The notes beneath the pieces are model-generated. The model worked only from the letters and a program-made list of their open reading frames with translations. It did not search any database and was not told the origin of the DNA. Shown in pieces: positions 34,995 to 43,862 of a stretch of DNA of 64,000 bases. The DNA lies in the NCBI RefSeq assembly GCF_900289045.1, contig NZ_LT985188.1, positions 558,001 to 622,000 of the forward strand. Reading direction: 5' to 3'. Position numbers and translations under genes: made by a program. The stretch is from Micropruina glycogenica (lineage in GTDB: Bacteria; Actinomycetota; Actinomycetes; Propionibacteriales; Propionibacteriaceae). Within the stretch, counting starts at the first letter, position 1, and every line of letters starts with the position of its first letter.

Positions 34995-35258
34995 TCAGGG
35001 TTGGAACGGCGCGTCCAATTGCTACTCGATGCCGATCGCTACGAACGCATCGCCGCTGAGGCCAAGCGCACCGGGCACAGCCTGAACGCGGTGATTCGCG
35101 ACGCCATCGACCTGTCGCTGCCGGCCGATCTCATGATGCGTAACTCGGCTTTGACCGCCTTTCTCGATCTGGTGGCGCAGGGGCCGGGCGAGACCGACGA
35201 CTGGGCAGTGCTCAAAGAGCGGCCCGCGCTCGACACCGACGCCCGACTGTCGCGATGA
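34992..35258 (+). CDS. VapB-like ribbon-helix-helix antitoxin
   Basis: 88 residues from ATG 34992 (two more if 34986 is used). VQLLLDADRYERIAAEAKRTGHSLNAVIRDAIDL fits a ribbon-helix-helix DNA-binding domain at the N-terminus. The C-terminal half (GPGETDDWAVLKERPALDTD) is the likely toxin-wrapping segment. It overlaps the PIN toxin gene by ATGA, and a palindromic operator covers the start. No Shine-Dalgarno is seen. Confidence 0.8.
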   Translation: MSGLERRVQLLLDADRYERIAAEAKRTGHSLNAVIRDAIDLSLPADLMMRNSALTAFLDLVAQGPGETDDWAVLKERPALDTDARLSR

Positions 35259-35659
35259 GGGTGTTCGTCGACACGTCAGTGTTGTTGCTGGCCGCGGGCA
35301 TCGATCACCCGCTGCGCTCAGACTGTGTGGGCTTTCTGCAGCGCTGCCAACGCGACCTGGTCGAGGTGCACTGCAGTATCGAAGCCGTTCAAGAGTTTTC
35401 GTTCCACCGGCTCCGTCGAGTTGGGCGTCAGCAGGCGTTGCGTGAAACCGAGGCGCTGGTGCGCGCGGTTGTCACCCATCCATTCGACGACGAGGTATTG
35501 GCTCGCGCCCTGCAGTTGATGGCCGGCTCAACCATTCGGGGTCGCGACGCGGTGCATGCGGCCACGGCACTGCAGGCCGGCTTCGACCTCATCGTTTCGA
35601 CCGACCCCGACTTCGACGAGGTGCCCGGGATTCGGCGGCTCGCGCCGGGCGACGCTTGA
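35255..35659 (+). CDS. PIN-domain (VapC-like) ribonuclease toxin
   Basis: 134 residues. The acidic metal-binding residues of a PIN nuclease are all present: D6 in FVDTSVLLLA, E47 in AVQEFSF, D98 in GRDAVHAATAL and D117/D119 in STDPDFDEVPG. VapC toxins cut tRNA or rRNA when freed from their antitoxin. It is translationally coupled to the VapB-like gene and appears intact. Confidence 0.85.
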   Translation: MRVFVDTSVLLLAAGIDHPLRSDCVGFLQRCQRDLVEVHCSIEAVQEFSFHRLRRVGRQQALRETEALVRAVVTHPFDDEVLARALQLMAGSTIRGRDAVHAATALQAGFDLIVSTDPDFDEVPGIRRLAPGDA

Positions 35660-35822
35660 CAGCACGCCCGGCCGTCCAATGACCCGCCGAGCCGAGTGTG
35701 TACGGTGTGAAGTCGAGGCCCAGTGGGGTTTCACGAGACCGGCGGTGGAGCGTGTCCCAGCCCGTCCGTCGACAAATTGGGCGAGAAGTGTCGGACGCAC
35801 CTGACACAGTCACGCGCATGGC

Positions 35823-35950
35823 TCGTCTCAGGTGCTGCTGCAGGTGTGCCCCGTCACCCTGGGCGGGGGGCGTCCGTTGTTGCCGTGCCGGCTTCGGCTG
35901 CAGCGGCGCAACGTTGAGCGCGACGGTCAGTTCACCGCGTTGCTGTTCGA
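35823..35950 (+). pseudogene. C-terminal remnant of a RibD/dihydrofolate-reductase-family protein
   Basis: The frame reads VLLQVCPVTLGGGRPLLPCRL, then NVERDGQFTALLFDL. This matches the end of the RibD C-terminal/DHFR-like family, in which a strand with APV.LG.GRPLLP is followed by a final strand with VE.DG.F.AL.Y. The N-terminal 130 or more residues expected upstream are missing, so it is a deletion remnant. Only this short motif supports the call. Confidence 0.45.
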
Positions 35951-36066
35951 TTTGGTGGGCCCTGAACCGATCGCTGAACACGGCCACGCGTCCGGCCTGC
36001 TCGGGGCGATCGACGAGGCGCAGTCGACCCGCCGCTGACACGCCCGCGGCCGCCTCGGTGGCGAGG

Positions 36067-36289
36067 TTCGACGGCCTTTTGGACGTTTATGGCATAATGA
36101 CGCGCAGGACGAGCCCGCGCAGTGGGCTCACCCGATTCGGCTTTTCGAGGTGACAGCTCGATGCGCCGGCTCACTCGACCGCGACGCCAGACGACCGCGG
36201 GGGTGGGTGCGGTGCCGAATCCAGTCCACAGGCTTTGCCACTTCGGTGGCTACACGCGCGGCGCACCCCACGCCGCTGAAGGAGAGCAC
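36067..36289 (+). promoter_or_regulatory. Candidate promoter and ~190-base 5' leader of rne
   Basis: CATAAT (36093-36098), in TTTATGGCATAATG, is one of few AT-rich -10-like boxes in the region; TTCGAC (36067-36072) is a weak -35 with a long, 20-bp spacer. The coding start lies about 190 bases further on. RNase E genes commonly have long leaders through which the enzyme controls its own mRNA, so this leader may be such a site. The TSS is not proven by sequence. Confidence 0.4.
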
Positions 36290-38944
36290 ATGCTCGACGA
36301 AGAAACGCCCACATCCACAGCCGACGACGCCTCTGCCGAGGTGGCCGCACCGCCGCGGCGCAGGCGCTCCGCGAGCCGTCCGGCCGGACCCCCTGCACCC
36401 GTGAGCGAGCCGGCTGCGAGCGCAGAACCCGAGGTTGCCGAGCCCCAGGCCGTCCAGCCCGACACCACCGAACCCGAGCCCGAGCCCGACGCCACCGATG
36501 TGGCCCTCGAGCTCGAGCCCGACGCCACCGACGTGGCCCTCGAGCTCGAAGCCGAACAGCCCATCGTCGTAGACCCCGAAGCCGACGAGACCCCGGCCGA
36601 GCCTGAGGCGAACGCCGAACTGCAGGCGGTTCCCGCCCCCGACGAGCGCGTCGAGCAGCCTGATGACGTTCCGTTCACCCTCGAGTTGCCGGAAGAGAAG
36701 CCCGCCCCGCGTCGACGGCGCAGCACCAGCGCCGCAAAGGCGCCCGAGCCCGTCATCGAGGTCGTCGATGTAGTCACCGAAGCTGCCGAAACGCCCGCGC
36801 CGCTCAGCCTCGACGAACTGCCGACCCTCGACGATCTGGCCCCGGCCGCTGCCGCACCACGGGCGCGCCGGCGCCGGGCCAAGGCCGAGCCGAAGCCCGA
36901 ACCCGTGACCGACACCGACCCGATCGAAGAGACGCTCGGCGAGCTCACCCGCTCGGGCGCGCGCAGCCGGCGCACCAAGGTCGACGAGGCCGAGGCCGCC
37001 AAGGCGCTCGACGAACTGGCCGCCATGATCGGCGGGCACGCAGAGCCCGAGGCCGAACTCGACGACGAGGTGGCCGATCCCACCGCGGTTCTCGACTCCG
37101 AACCGAACGCGGCCGCGGCCGACGAGAGAGCAGCCGACGCCGACGACGAACCGGACGACACCGACGCCGACGATACCGACGAGGGCAGCCCGCGGCGTCG
37201 TCGCCGCCGCCGTGGCGGTCGTCGCCGCCGCCGTGGCGGTAGCACCGAAACCGCCGAGGGCGACGCCGACGAGAACGACGACGACTCGTCCGAGGCCGAC
37301 GACGAAGACGGTGCCGAGACCGCCGCAGAGGCCGACGGCGCCGAGGGCGACGCCGCCGAAGCGGGTGAGTCGACCGGGTCGACCCGCCGGCGTCGCCGGC
37401 GCCGCCGCCGTGGCGAAGACACCACGGGGGCCGAGGACGATCCGTCCGACGTCGTGGTGCGGGTGCGCGAACCTCGTCGCTCGCGCACGAGCAATGACGA
37501 CGTCACCGGCATCGACGGCTCCACCCGCATGGAGGCCAAGCGACAGCGCCGCCGTGAGGGACGTGCAGCCGGACGCCGCCGCTCACCCATCCTGTCCGAG
37601 TCGGAGTTTCTGGCCCGGCGCGAATCGGTCGACCGCAGCATGCTGATTCGCCAGGCCGACGACTACACCCAGATCGCGGTGCTCGAAGACGGCATTCTGG
37701 TCGAGCACTATGTCGACCGGGCGTCCGCGGCGTCGATGATCGGCAACGTGTACCTGGGCAAGGTGCAGAACGTGCTGCCGTCGATGGAGGCCGCCTTCAT
37801 CGACATCGGCCGCGGCCGCAACGCGGTGCTGTACGCCGGTGAGGTCGACTGGGACGCCTTCGGCGTCACCGGCGCCGACCGCAAGATGGAAAAGGTGTTC
37901 AAGTCGGGCCAGAGCGTGCTCGTGCAGGTCACCAAAGACCCCATCGGCGCCAAGGGTGCTCGGCTCACCGCGCACGTGTCGATTCCCGGCCGCTACGTGG
38001 TGTACTCGCCCAGCGGTCAGCTCTCAGGCATCTCGCGCAAGCTGCCCGAAGGCGAACGCAACCGGCTGAAGGGCATTCTCGAAGAACTGGTCGGCGACGC
38101 CGCGTCGGTGATCGTGCGCACGGCGGCCGAGGGGGCGTCCGAAGACGAGTTGGTGCGCGACGTCAACCGGTTGAAGGCCCAGTGGGAGGTCATCGAGAAG
38201 AAGGTGAAGGCCGGCAAGTCGCCCGAGCAGCTCTACGCCGAGCCCGACCTGACCGTTCGCATCGTGCGCGACCTGTTCACCGAAGACTTCGGCACGCTGA
38301 TCGTCGACGGCAACGGCAAGGGCGAGGACGCGTTCGACACCGTCGACGCCTACGTCACCCACGTGGCCCCGCACCTGAAGGAGCGGCTGCAGCACTGGAA
38401 CCGTGCCGAGCAGGGCGACCTGTTCGAGCAGCACCGCATCAACGAGCAGATCGCCAAGGCGCTGGAACGCAAGGTGTTTCTACCCTCTGGCGGTTCGCTG
38501 ATCATCGACCGCACCGAGGCGATGACCGTGATCGACGTCAACACCGGCAAGTTCACCGGCACCAGTGGCAACCTCGAGGCCACGGTCACCTCCAACAACC
38601 TCGAGGCGGCCGAAGAGGTGGTGCGCCAGCTGCGGCTGCGCGACATCGGCGGCATCATCGTGATCGACTTCATCGACATGGTGCTGCCCGCCAACCGCGA
38701 GTTGCTGCTGCGCCGGCTGGTCGAGTGCCTGGGCCGTGACCGTACCCGCCATCAGGTGGCCGAGGTCACCTCGCTGGGCCTGGTGCAGATGACCCGCAAG
38801 CGCATCGGCACCGGTCTGGCCGAGGCGTTCACGGTGACCTGTGAAACCTGTCACGGCCGCGGCTACCACCGGCACGACACCCCGGTCGACACCCAGGCTC
38901 CGGCCGACGGGGGCGACCGCGACCACGGACGCCGCCGCCGCTGA
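36290..38944 (+). CDS. rne: Ribonuclease E/G family endoribonuclease
   Basis: 884 residues from ATG 36290, behind GAAGGAGAG. The first ~440 residues are low-complexity: acidic stretches and Arg blocks such as PRRRRRRRGGRRRRRGG, likely disordered RNA- or partner-binding arms. A short in-frame duplication (DATDVALELE twice, from 36487) lies within. The catalytic part follows: an S1 domain from ~480 (GNVYLGKVQNVLPSMEAAFIDIG), the metal-binding NTGKFTG and IIVIDFIDM, and the Zn-link cysteines CETCHGRGYH near 850. It starts mRNA decay and rRNA/tRNA processing. Unlike most actinobacteria, rplU does not follow. Confidence 0.94.
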   Translation: MLDEETPTSTADDASAEVAAPPRRRRSASRPAGPPAPVSEPAASAEPEVAEPQAVQPDTTEPEPEPDATDVALELEPDATDVALELEAEQPIVVDPEADETPAEPEANAELQAVPAPDERVEQPDDVPFTLELPEEKPAPRRRRSTSAAKAPEPVIEVVDVVTEAAETPAPLSLDELPTLDDLAPAAAAPRARRRRAKAEPKPEPVTDTDPIEETLGELTRSGARSRRTKVDEAEAAKALDELAAMIGGHAEPEAELDDEVADPTAVLDSEPNAAAADERAADADDEPDDTDADDTDEGSPRRRRRRRGGRRRRRGGSTETAEGDADENDDDSSEADDEDGAETAAEADGAEGDAAEAGESTGSTRRRRRRRRRGEDTTGAEDDPSDVVVRVREPRRSRTSNDDVTGIDGSTRMEAKRQRRREGRAAGRRRSPILSESEFLARRESVDRSMLIRQADDYTQIAVLEDGILVEHYVDRASAASMIGNVYLGKVQNVLPSMEAAFIDIGRGRNAVLYAGEVDWDAFGVTGADRKMEKVFKSGQSVLVQVTKDPIGAKGARLTAHVSIPGRYVVYSPSGQLSGISRKLPEGERNRLKGILEELVGDAASVIVRTAAEGASEDELVRDVNRLKAQWEVIEKKVKAGKSPEQLYAEPDLTVRIVRDLFTEDFGTLIVDGNGKGEDAFDTVDAYVTHVAPHLKERLQHWNRAEQGDLFEQHRINEQIAKALERKVFLPSGGSLIIDRTEAMTVIDVNTGKFTGTSGNLEATVTSNNLEAAEEVVRQLRLRDIGGIIVIDFIDMVLPANRELLLRRLVECLGRDRTRHQVAEVTSLGLVQMTRKRIGTGLAEAFTVTCETCHGRGYHRHDTPVDTQAPADGGDRDHGRRRR

Positions 38945-39229
38945 CCCTGCTGGTGCACCAGCCCTCTCACTGGACGACAACGCGCGCTGTTGGTCCCCGA
39001 CCGGGGGCCGTCGACGCGGTGCGAGCTGGACACTCCCTCGGCACGGCGCTACCGTCTTTTGCCATGTCTGTCATTCGTCGTAGCACCAGCGCCCGTCGCG
39101 GCGCGCTGCGGCGCGCCCCGATGAGCCTGTGGTTCCAACCAGGACGTGCCTGCACCAAGGCATGACCTGGGCGGCGACCGCACCCAGCGGCCGCGCCCAC
39201 CCGACTCGACGCACGGAACAGACCCGACC

Positions 39230-39676
39230 ATGACCAACGCATCGTGGCGCGATGACGAACTTCGCGCCTTCTTCTCCGCACTGCGTGGCGGAGGCATCTT
39301 CTCTGCCGGCCCCGACGACGACGCACGCGACCGGTTCATCGCGGCTGCCCGCCTGCGACTGGCGCCCGAGGTGCAGCGACGGCTGCTGACCGATGTCGGT
39401 GCCGTGACCGACGCCGACGGTGTCGCCCGGGCCGCCCTCGACGTGCTCGAACGCGAGTTGTGGGGCAAGGCCGGTACGTGGCTGATGGTCACCGTCGACC
39501 CGTGGGGGCACCTGACCGACCTCGTCGTGCGCGAGATCCGCGGGTCGTATCGGGCCACGGTTCGAGTTCGCACCGACCGCCGAGCGGTCAAGGCGATCGC
39601 CGAGGCCGCCCCGCACGAGGGCGAATCCGAGGGTGATCAGCACGAAAGCGATGATCGGCCTGAGCAGCTCCGCTGA
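39230..39676 (+). CDS. Hypothetical protein
   Basis: 148 residues with balanced codon use and a sensible start (MTNASWRDDELRAFFSALRGGG). Mostly helical at the N-terminus (DRFIAAARLRLAPEVQRRLL), with one predicted strand-rich patch (GTWLMVTVDPWGHLTDLVVREI) and a charged tail (EGESEGDQHESDDRPEQLR). No family recognised. It faces the CDF remnant. The ~285 bases between rne and this gene hold only a short G/C hairpin near 38992. Confidence 0.5.
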   Translation: MTNASWRDDELRAFFSALRGGGIFSAGPDDDARDRFIAAARLRLAPEVQRRLLTDVGAVTDADGVARAALDVLERELWGKAGTWLMVTVDPWGHLTDLVVREIRGSYRATVRVRTDRRAVKAIAEAAPHEGESEGDQHESDDRPEQLR

Positions 39677-39726
39677 CCCGGACGGCAGCGATGGCCGTCC
39701 GGCACCGATTGAGACCCGGCGTTGGG

Positions 39727-40495
39727 TCAGTCGGCCGCCAGCGCCGGGTTGGTGGTGAGTTCGATGGTCGGCCACACCAGCAGTCCGAGGGCGTCGAGCC
39801 GCTCGGTGATCGCGAGCCGGACGGCGTCCTCCTCGTCGACCTGCCACTCGCCCTTCGCGACGATGAAGTCGACCTCCACGTACAGGCGTTGCCCCAGCTT
39901 GGTGGAGCGGATGGTCGGTGGCGGCAGGGTGGACGCCCTCGCCGGCGTCAGCGCATCACCCAGGCCGTCGGCCACCGCGGCGGCGATGCGCCCGCGCAGG
40001 GCTTCGTCCGGCGACGCTTCCAGCAACTCGCGCACGCCGTCGCGAGCCAGGCCGACCGCCATCGGCGCGATGCCGGCGCACGCGATCAGCACCAGAATCG
40101 GATCGACCAGGCCGGCCAGCTGCGGGCATCCCGTCGTGGTCAGGCCGATGGCCACCACACCCCCGACGGCCACCACTGCACTCAGTGCGGCGCCTGCACG
40201 CCATGAGACCACCTCGGCCCTGGCTGGCGCCGACACCCCCGCGGCGGGGCGAACCAGCAGCCCACACCACCACCGATGCCAGCCCCGAGGCGACCCCGTA
40301 CAGCAGCACCGAAAGCGCGGCCGCACCCGATCCGCCGTCCAGCAGCACGGTGATCGCGTCGACGGCGCCGTAGACCAGAGTGCCCAGCAGTGCTCGCCCC
40401 TTGCAGCGACACGGCCGGCGGTGTGGCGGAGTGCCGTCCGAACGGGTATTCGGGTGACGGAGTGGGGTCAGCGTAACGTCGCCCACTCCGAGGTG
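39727..40495 (-). pseudogene. Cation-diffusion-facilitator (CDF) transporter, truncated and frameshifted
   Basis: Three pieces of one transporter in different frames: PTPSPEYPFGRHSATPPAV (the loop before the third membrane helix), ALLGTLVYGAVDAITVLLDGG with SVLLYGVASGLASVVVWAAG, and ARAEVVSWRAGAALS through PQLAGLVDPILVLIACAG to the cytoplasmic domain TKLGQRLYVEVDFIV at the stop. The first break is at a run of four C (40397-40400), the second at five C (40236-40240). About 60 N-terminal residues with the first helices are absent; the DUF445 gene ends 30 bases beyond. The missing N-terminus argues for real decay here. Confidence 0.75.
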
Positions 40496-40524
40496 TGAGC
40501 CGACCGCGGCATCCAGTCGGGCGC

Positions 40525-41784
40525 TCAGCCGACCACCAGGCTGACGGCGTGAATCGCCAGGCCGGCCAGGCAGCCGACCACCGTGCCGTTGATCCTGATG
40601 AACTGCAGGTCGCGGCCGACATGCAGTTCGATGCGCCGGGCGGCCTGCCGGCCGTCCCAGCGTTCGATGGTGTGGCTGATCACGGTCGACAACTCGGCTC
40701 CGTAGGTGCGCACCACGAACGCCGCCGCGTCTTCGAGGCGCGCCTCCAGGTTGCCGCGCAGTGCGTCGTCGTCGATCAGCGAACGTCCGAACCGCTGCAC
40801 CGCCCGGGTGGCTCGGTCTTTGAAGGCCGATGATTCCGCGGCCAGGGCACCGTCGAGCGAGGCCCGCACCGTCTGCCACAGCTCCACGATGGTTTCGGCC
40901 GTCTGCGGGTGCTCCAGCAGCCGTACCTTGAGCCGCTCGGCCCGCTCGGCCACGGTGGGGTCGTGCTGCAGGTCGTCCGCGATCGTGCGCAGCAGGTCGT
41001 CCAGGGCGGCCCGGGTGGGGTGCTCACGCTCGGACCTGATCGCCCACAACCATTCCAGGGCCTGGTCGTAGGTCCACTTCACGATGCGCCGGTTCACGAA
41101 GCCGGGTGCCCAGCGCGGCGCCCGCTCGCCCACGATGCCGTTGAACACGTCGGGGTGCCGGCGCAGCCAGTCGTGCACCTCGATCACCACCAGGTCGACC
41201 AGGCCGCGATGCGCGCCGTCGTCGACCACGGCGCCGAGCAGGTCACCCAGAGCCCCGGCCAACGGTTCGGACGCCAGTCGCGGCACGATCACCTCGCCCA
41301 CCAGGTGTTTCACGTCGTCGTCACCCACCTGGGCCAGGGCCGTCCGTGCCACCCGTGACGCTTCGGCCACCACCCTGGTTGCGTTCGCGTCGTGCAGCAG
41401 CCACGCGCCCAGCCGCAGCCCGACCCTGGTGGACGCCATCCGCTCGCGCACGATCTCTTCGGTGAGAGAGTTCTCGGTGAAGAAGTCCTGCAGGTTGCGG
41501 GCGATCTCGTTCTTGCGGGTCGGAATGATCGCCGTGTGCGGAATGGGCAGACCCAGCGGGTGGCGAAACAGCGCGGTGACCGCGAACCAGTCGGCCAAGG
41601 CACCCACCATGGCCGCCTCGGCGCCGGCGTTGACGAACCCCCACACACCCTGATCGGCCACGCGCAGGGTGGCGAGGTAGACGATCGCCGCAATCAGCAG
41701 CAGAGACAGGGCGATGCCCTTCATGCGCCGCAGCCGTTGGGCACGTCCTTGATCCACGGCCGACAAAGAGGCGGTGAACGTCAC
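40525..41784 (-). CDS. DUF445-family membrane protein
   Basis: 419 residues. A membrane helix near the N-terminus (GIALSLLLIAAIVYLATL) precedes the family signature FVNAGAEAAMVGALADWFAV, FRHPLGLPIPHTAIIP. A long helical extracytoplasmic or cytoplasmic region follows, and a final helix (INGTVVGCLAGLAIHAVSLVVG) closes the chain. Related proteins are linked to the envelope; no enzymatic activity is known. Confidence 0.9.
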   Translation of the reverse strand: MTFTASLSAVDQGRAQRLRRMKGIALSLLLIAAIVYLATLRVADQGVWGFVNAGAEAAMVGALADWFAVTALFRHPLGLPIPHTAIIPTRKNEIARNLQDFFTENSLTEEIVRERMASTRVGLRLGAWLLHDANATRVVAEASRVARTALAQVGDDDVKHLVGEVIVPRLASEPLAGALGDLLGAVVDDGAHRGLVDLVVIEVHDWLRRHPDVFNGIVGERAPRWAPGFVNRRIVKWTYDQALEWLWAIRSEREHPTRAALDDLLRTIADDLQHDPTVAERAERLKVRLLEHPQTAETIVELWQTVRASLDGALAAESSAFKDRATRAVQRFGRSLIDDDALRGNLEARLEDAAAFVVRTYGAELSTVISHTIERWDGRQAARRIELHVGRDLQFIRINGTVVGCLAGLAIHAVSLVVG

Positions 41785-41942
41785 CCACCCAGGATTTCAG
41801 TCGAGACCGCCGGCCCGCCAGCCAGTTCGTCGAGCCTGAGGGCTGCGTGCCGTCAACGGCGCCCGGTTCGGGATTCGTGCAGTCGGCTCCAGCGAGAAGC
41901 GCACCGCCTAAGCTGAGCGCGAACGTCGCAGGAATGAGCATC

Positions 41943-42380
41943 ATGAGCCAGAATCCATACCCGCCCACGCAACCCGAGCCGCAACAGCCCCTGCCGGGCC
42001 AGCAGTATTCGCCCTACCAACAACCAGGCCCACCGCCTCAGCAGTACTACCCGATGTACCCGCCGCAGCAGCCGGCCTACGGCATGGCGCTGCCGCAGGC
42101 GAATCCGTACGCGCCACAGGCGCTGGCCCCGTACGGCATCGATCCGCTCACCGGAGTGCCGTACTCAGACAAGAGCAAGTTGGTGGCCGGCGTGCTGCAG
42201 ATCTTTCTGGGCGGCCTCGGCATCGGACGGTTCTACCTCGGCAACGTCGGCATGGCGATCGCCCAGATTCTGGTCACGTGGATCACCTTCGGGTTCGGAG
42301 GTCTGTGGCCGCTGATCGACGGCATCGTGCTACTCACCGGGCACCCTCGCGACCGCGCCGGACGGCCCCTGCGGCCCTGA
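41943..42380 (+). CDS. TM2-domain protein with Pro/Gln-rich N-terminus
   Basis: 145 residues. The first ~75 are Pro/Gln/Tyr-rich (PYPPTQPEPQQPLPGQQ). The TM2 domain follows: SKLVAGVLQIFLGGLGIGRFYLG, then a second helix (IAQILVTWITFGFGGLWPLIDGI). I prefer ATG 41943 because AGGA lies nine bases upstream; ATG 41934 touches it. Function of bacterial TM2 proteins is unknown. Confidence 0.85.
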   Translation: MSQNPYPPTQPEPQQPLPGQQYSPYQQPGPPPQQYYPMYPPQQPAYGMALPQANPYAPQALAPYGIDPLTGVPYSDKSKLVAGVLQIFLGGLGIGRFYLGNVGMAIAQILVTWITFGFGGLWPLIDGIVLLTGHPRDRAGRPLRP

Positions 42381-42402
42381 GCGGCTCGGCCACTGACCTG
42401 GC

Positions 42403-42999
42403 TTACAGCAGCCGCAACCGAACCAGCTCGTCGCGCAACTGCGCGGCGCTGGTGAACAGAACGGTGCCCAGCCCCACCTCGGCGGCCGAGTCCAGGTTGC
42501 CCTGGGTGTCGTCGATCATCAGGGTCTCGTCGGCCCGGGTGTCGAAGCGGTCCAGCGCGTAGCGAAAGATCTCGGGGTCGGGTTTGGCCAGCCCCACCTC
42601 GCCCGAGACGATCACGTCGGCGAGGTCGTCGATCACCGGGTTGGCCCTGCGGGCGATGTTGAAGTTCTCCTTGGCCCAGTTGCTCAGCCCGTAGCAGCGC
42701 ACGCCCGCAGCCAGTAGCTCACCGATCACCTCTGCCGTGCCGGCGATCGGGCCGCTGACGGTGAGCGGAAAGCGCTCCAGGTAAACCCGGTAGACGTCGA
42801 CCAGGTGCGGGGCCTGATCGTCCATCTCGACCACGGCGTCGGCCAGCGGCATGCCCGCGTCGGTGCGGGCGTTCAGCTCCCAGAACACCTCCGCGGCGAG
42901 AAAGTCGTTCGCCACTTCGTCTGGCACGGCGCCGGCGAGCGCACGCATCGGATCCCAGTCGACGATCACGTTGGCGACGTCGAAGATCAGGGCGGTCAC
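42403..42999 (-). CDS. HAD-superfamily hydrolase
   Basis: 198 residues from the GTG at 42997-42999, preceded by GAGGAGGAC. Motif I reads LIFDVANVIVDWDP, where the first Asp is kept but the usual DxDGT second Asp is replaced (FDVAN), as in several phosphatase-like HADs. Motif II is YGLSNWAKENF, motif III the lysine in VGLAKPDPEIF, motif IV MIDDTQGNLDSA. Substrate unknown. It overlaps the pentapeptide gene by four bases. Confidence 0.85.
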   Translation of the reverse strand: MTALIFDVANVIVDWDPMRALAGAVPDEVANDFLAAEVFWELNARTDAGMPLADAVVEMDDQAPHLVDVYRVYLERFPLTVSGPIAGTAEVIGELLAAGVRCYGLSNWAKENFNIARRANPVIDDLADVIVSGEVGLAKPDPEIFRYALDRFDTRADETLMIDDTQGNLDSAAEVGLGTVLFTSAAQLRDELVRLRLL

Positions 43000-43664
43000 G
43001 GGTCCTCCTCGGTGATGCCGATGCGCAGGGACGCGGCGAGCGTGGGGCCGAGCCACCGCGCCTGCTGATCGGTGATGGTGGCGCCCACCAGGCTGTCGGC
43101 GCCCTCCAGGCGATTCAACCGCACCACGTCGAGCCCGCGCAGGTCAAGGTGATTGCCGGTGCGGTGTCGTGCGTCGAGGTCGTCCACCAGGCTTGCGAGC
43201 ACGGCGACCCGGGTGGTGGTGGCCCCGGCCAGGTCGAGGGTACCGATGCGGCAGCCGGTCAGCGTGACGTCGCTCAGCTTGGCCTCGCGTAGGTTCGCGT
43301 AGCCGATGCGGACGCCCTGCAGGGTCACGTTCTGCCACGTCGCCCCGGAGCAGTCGAGCACGCCGATGCTGCCGCCTTCGATCACCACGCCGCGCCAGTG
43401 CGAGCGGGGCGCGTTGAGGGTGACCACCGAAGGGTCCGTCACTTCGACTTCGGCCAGCCGCAGCCGCCGGGCGTGCAGATGATCCGACGGCAGCCGGGCC
43501 AGCCGCGAGTCGGTGATGTCGGCGCCGATCAGCGACGCCTGTTCGCCCGACCAGGTCAGCAGAGCTTCGCTGAAGCTCTCGTTGTCGCAGGCGTCGCCGG
43601 GGTCGAGGGCGATCAGCGGCGGCAGTTGCGGCGGGCTGACCCGCGGTGGTTCGACGGGCGTCAT
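42996..43664 (-). CDS. Pentapeptide-repeat-like protein
   Basis: 222 residues from the ATG at 43664 (GGAG nine bases upstream; an ATG at 43700 is possible). Repeating five-residue units with Leu/Ile at the centre run through most of the chain: SLIGADITDSRLARLPSD, GVLDCSGATWQNVTLQG, YANLREAKLSDVTLTG, LDLAGATTTRVAVLA. This builds a right-handed beta-helix. Relatives include gyrase-protecting DNA mimics, but that role is not shown here. Confidence 0.75.
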   Translation of the reverse strand: MTPVEPPRVSPPQLPPLIALDPGDACDNESFSEALLTWSGEQASLIGADITDSRLARLPSDHLHARRLRLAEVEVTDPSVVTLNAPRSHWRGVVIEGGSIGVLDCSGATWQNVTLQGVRIGYANLREAKLSDVTLTGCRIGTLDLAGATTTRVAVLASLVDDLDARHRTGNHLDLRGLDVVRLNRLEGADSLVGATITDQQARWLGPTLAASLRIGITEEDP

Positions 43665-43704
43665 CGCTGTCTCCGCACGACTGATCGGGCCGGTCGACAT
43701 GTGC

Positions 43705-43850
43705 GCGCACGGTCTCGACAAGCTCGACCAGCGAGTGGAGATTCCGGCGTTCGCCGGAATGACGCGGGGTGCTGGAGTGGGGCGGAGGGCTGCAGTGACG
43801 CGGAGGACCGGAATGAGGGGACCACCGTCATCCCGGGCTTGACCCGGGAT
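43705..43850. repeat. Composite repeat and hairpin downstream of nadE
   Basis: GGTCTCGACAAGCTCGACCA, then GCGA, then the hairpin ATTCCGGCGTTCGCCGGAAT with GACG (43741-43764). Further on, ATCCCGGG/CCCGGGAT (43830-43850, 8-bp stem, loop CTTGA) ends 13 bases from the nadE stop and could act as its terminator. Confidence 0.75.
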
Positions 43851-43862
43851 CTCTCGGTGCGG

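Larger units (their letters stand above)
35660..36289. other. 630-base region: gene remnant, then RNase E leader
   Basis: No intact gene. The left part holds the dihydrofolate-reductase-family remnant listed at 35823; the right part (from about 36067) holds a candidate promoter and a long untranslated leader for rne. The stretch 35660-35822 shows nothing recognisable on either strand. Confidence 0.55.

Noticed and set aside
37212-37646. Open frames inside the low-complexity region of rne, both strands
   Set aside because: Repetitive GCC/CGC codons leave all frames open. Only the rne frame leads to the S1 and catalytic domains.
39071-39847. 258-codon minus-strand frame
   Set aside because: Overlaps both the hypothetical gene and the CDF remnant in antisense; low-complexity Arg/Gly composition.
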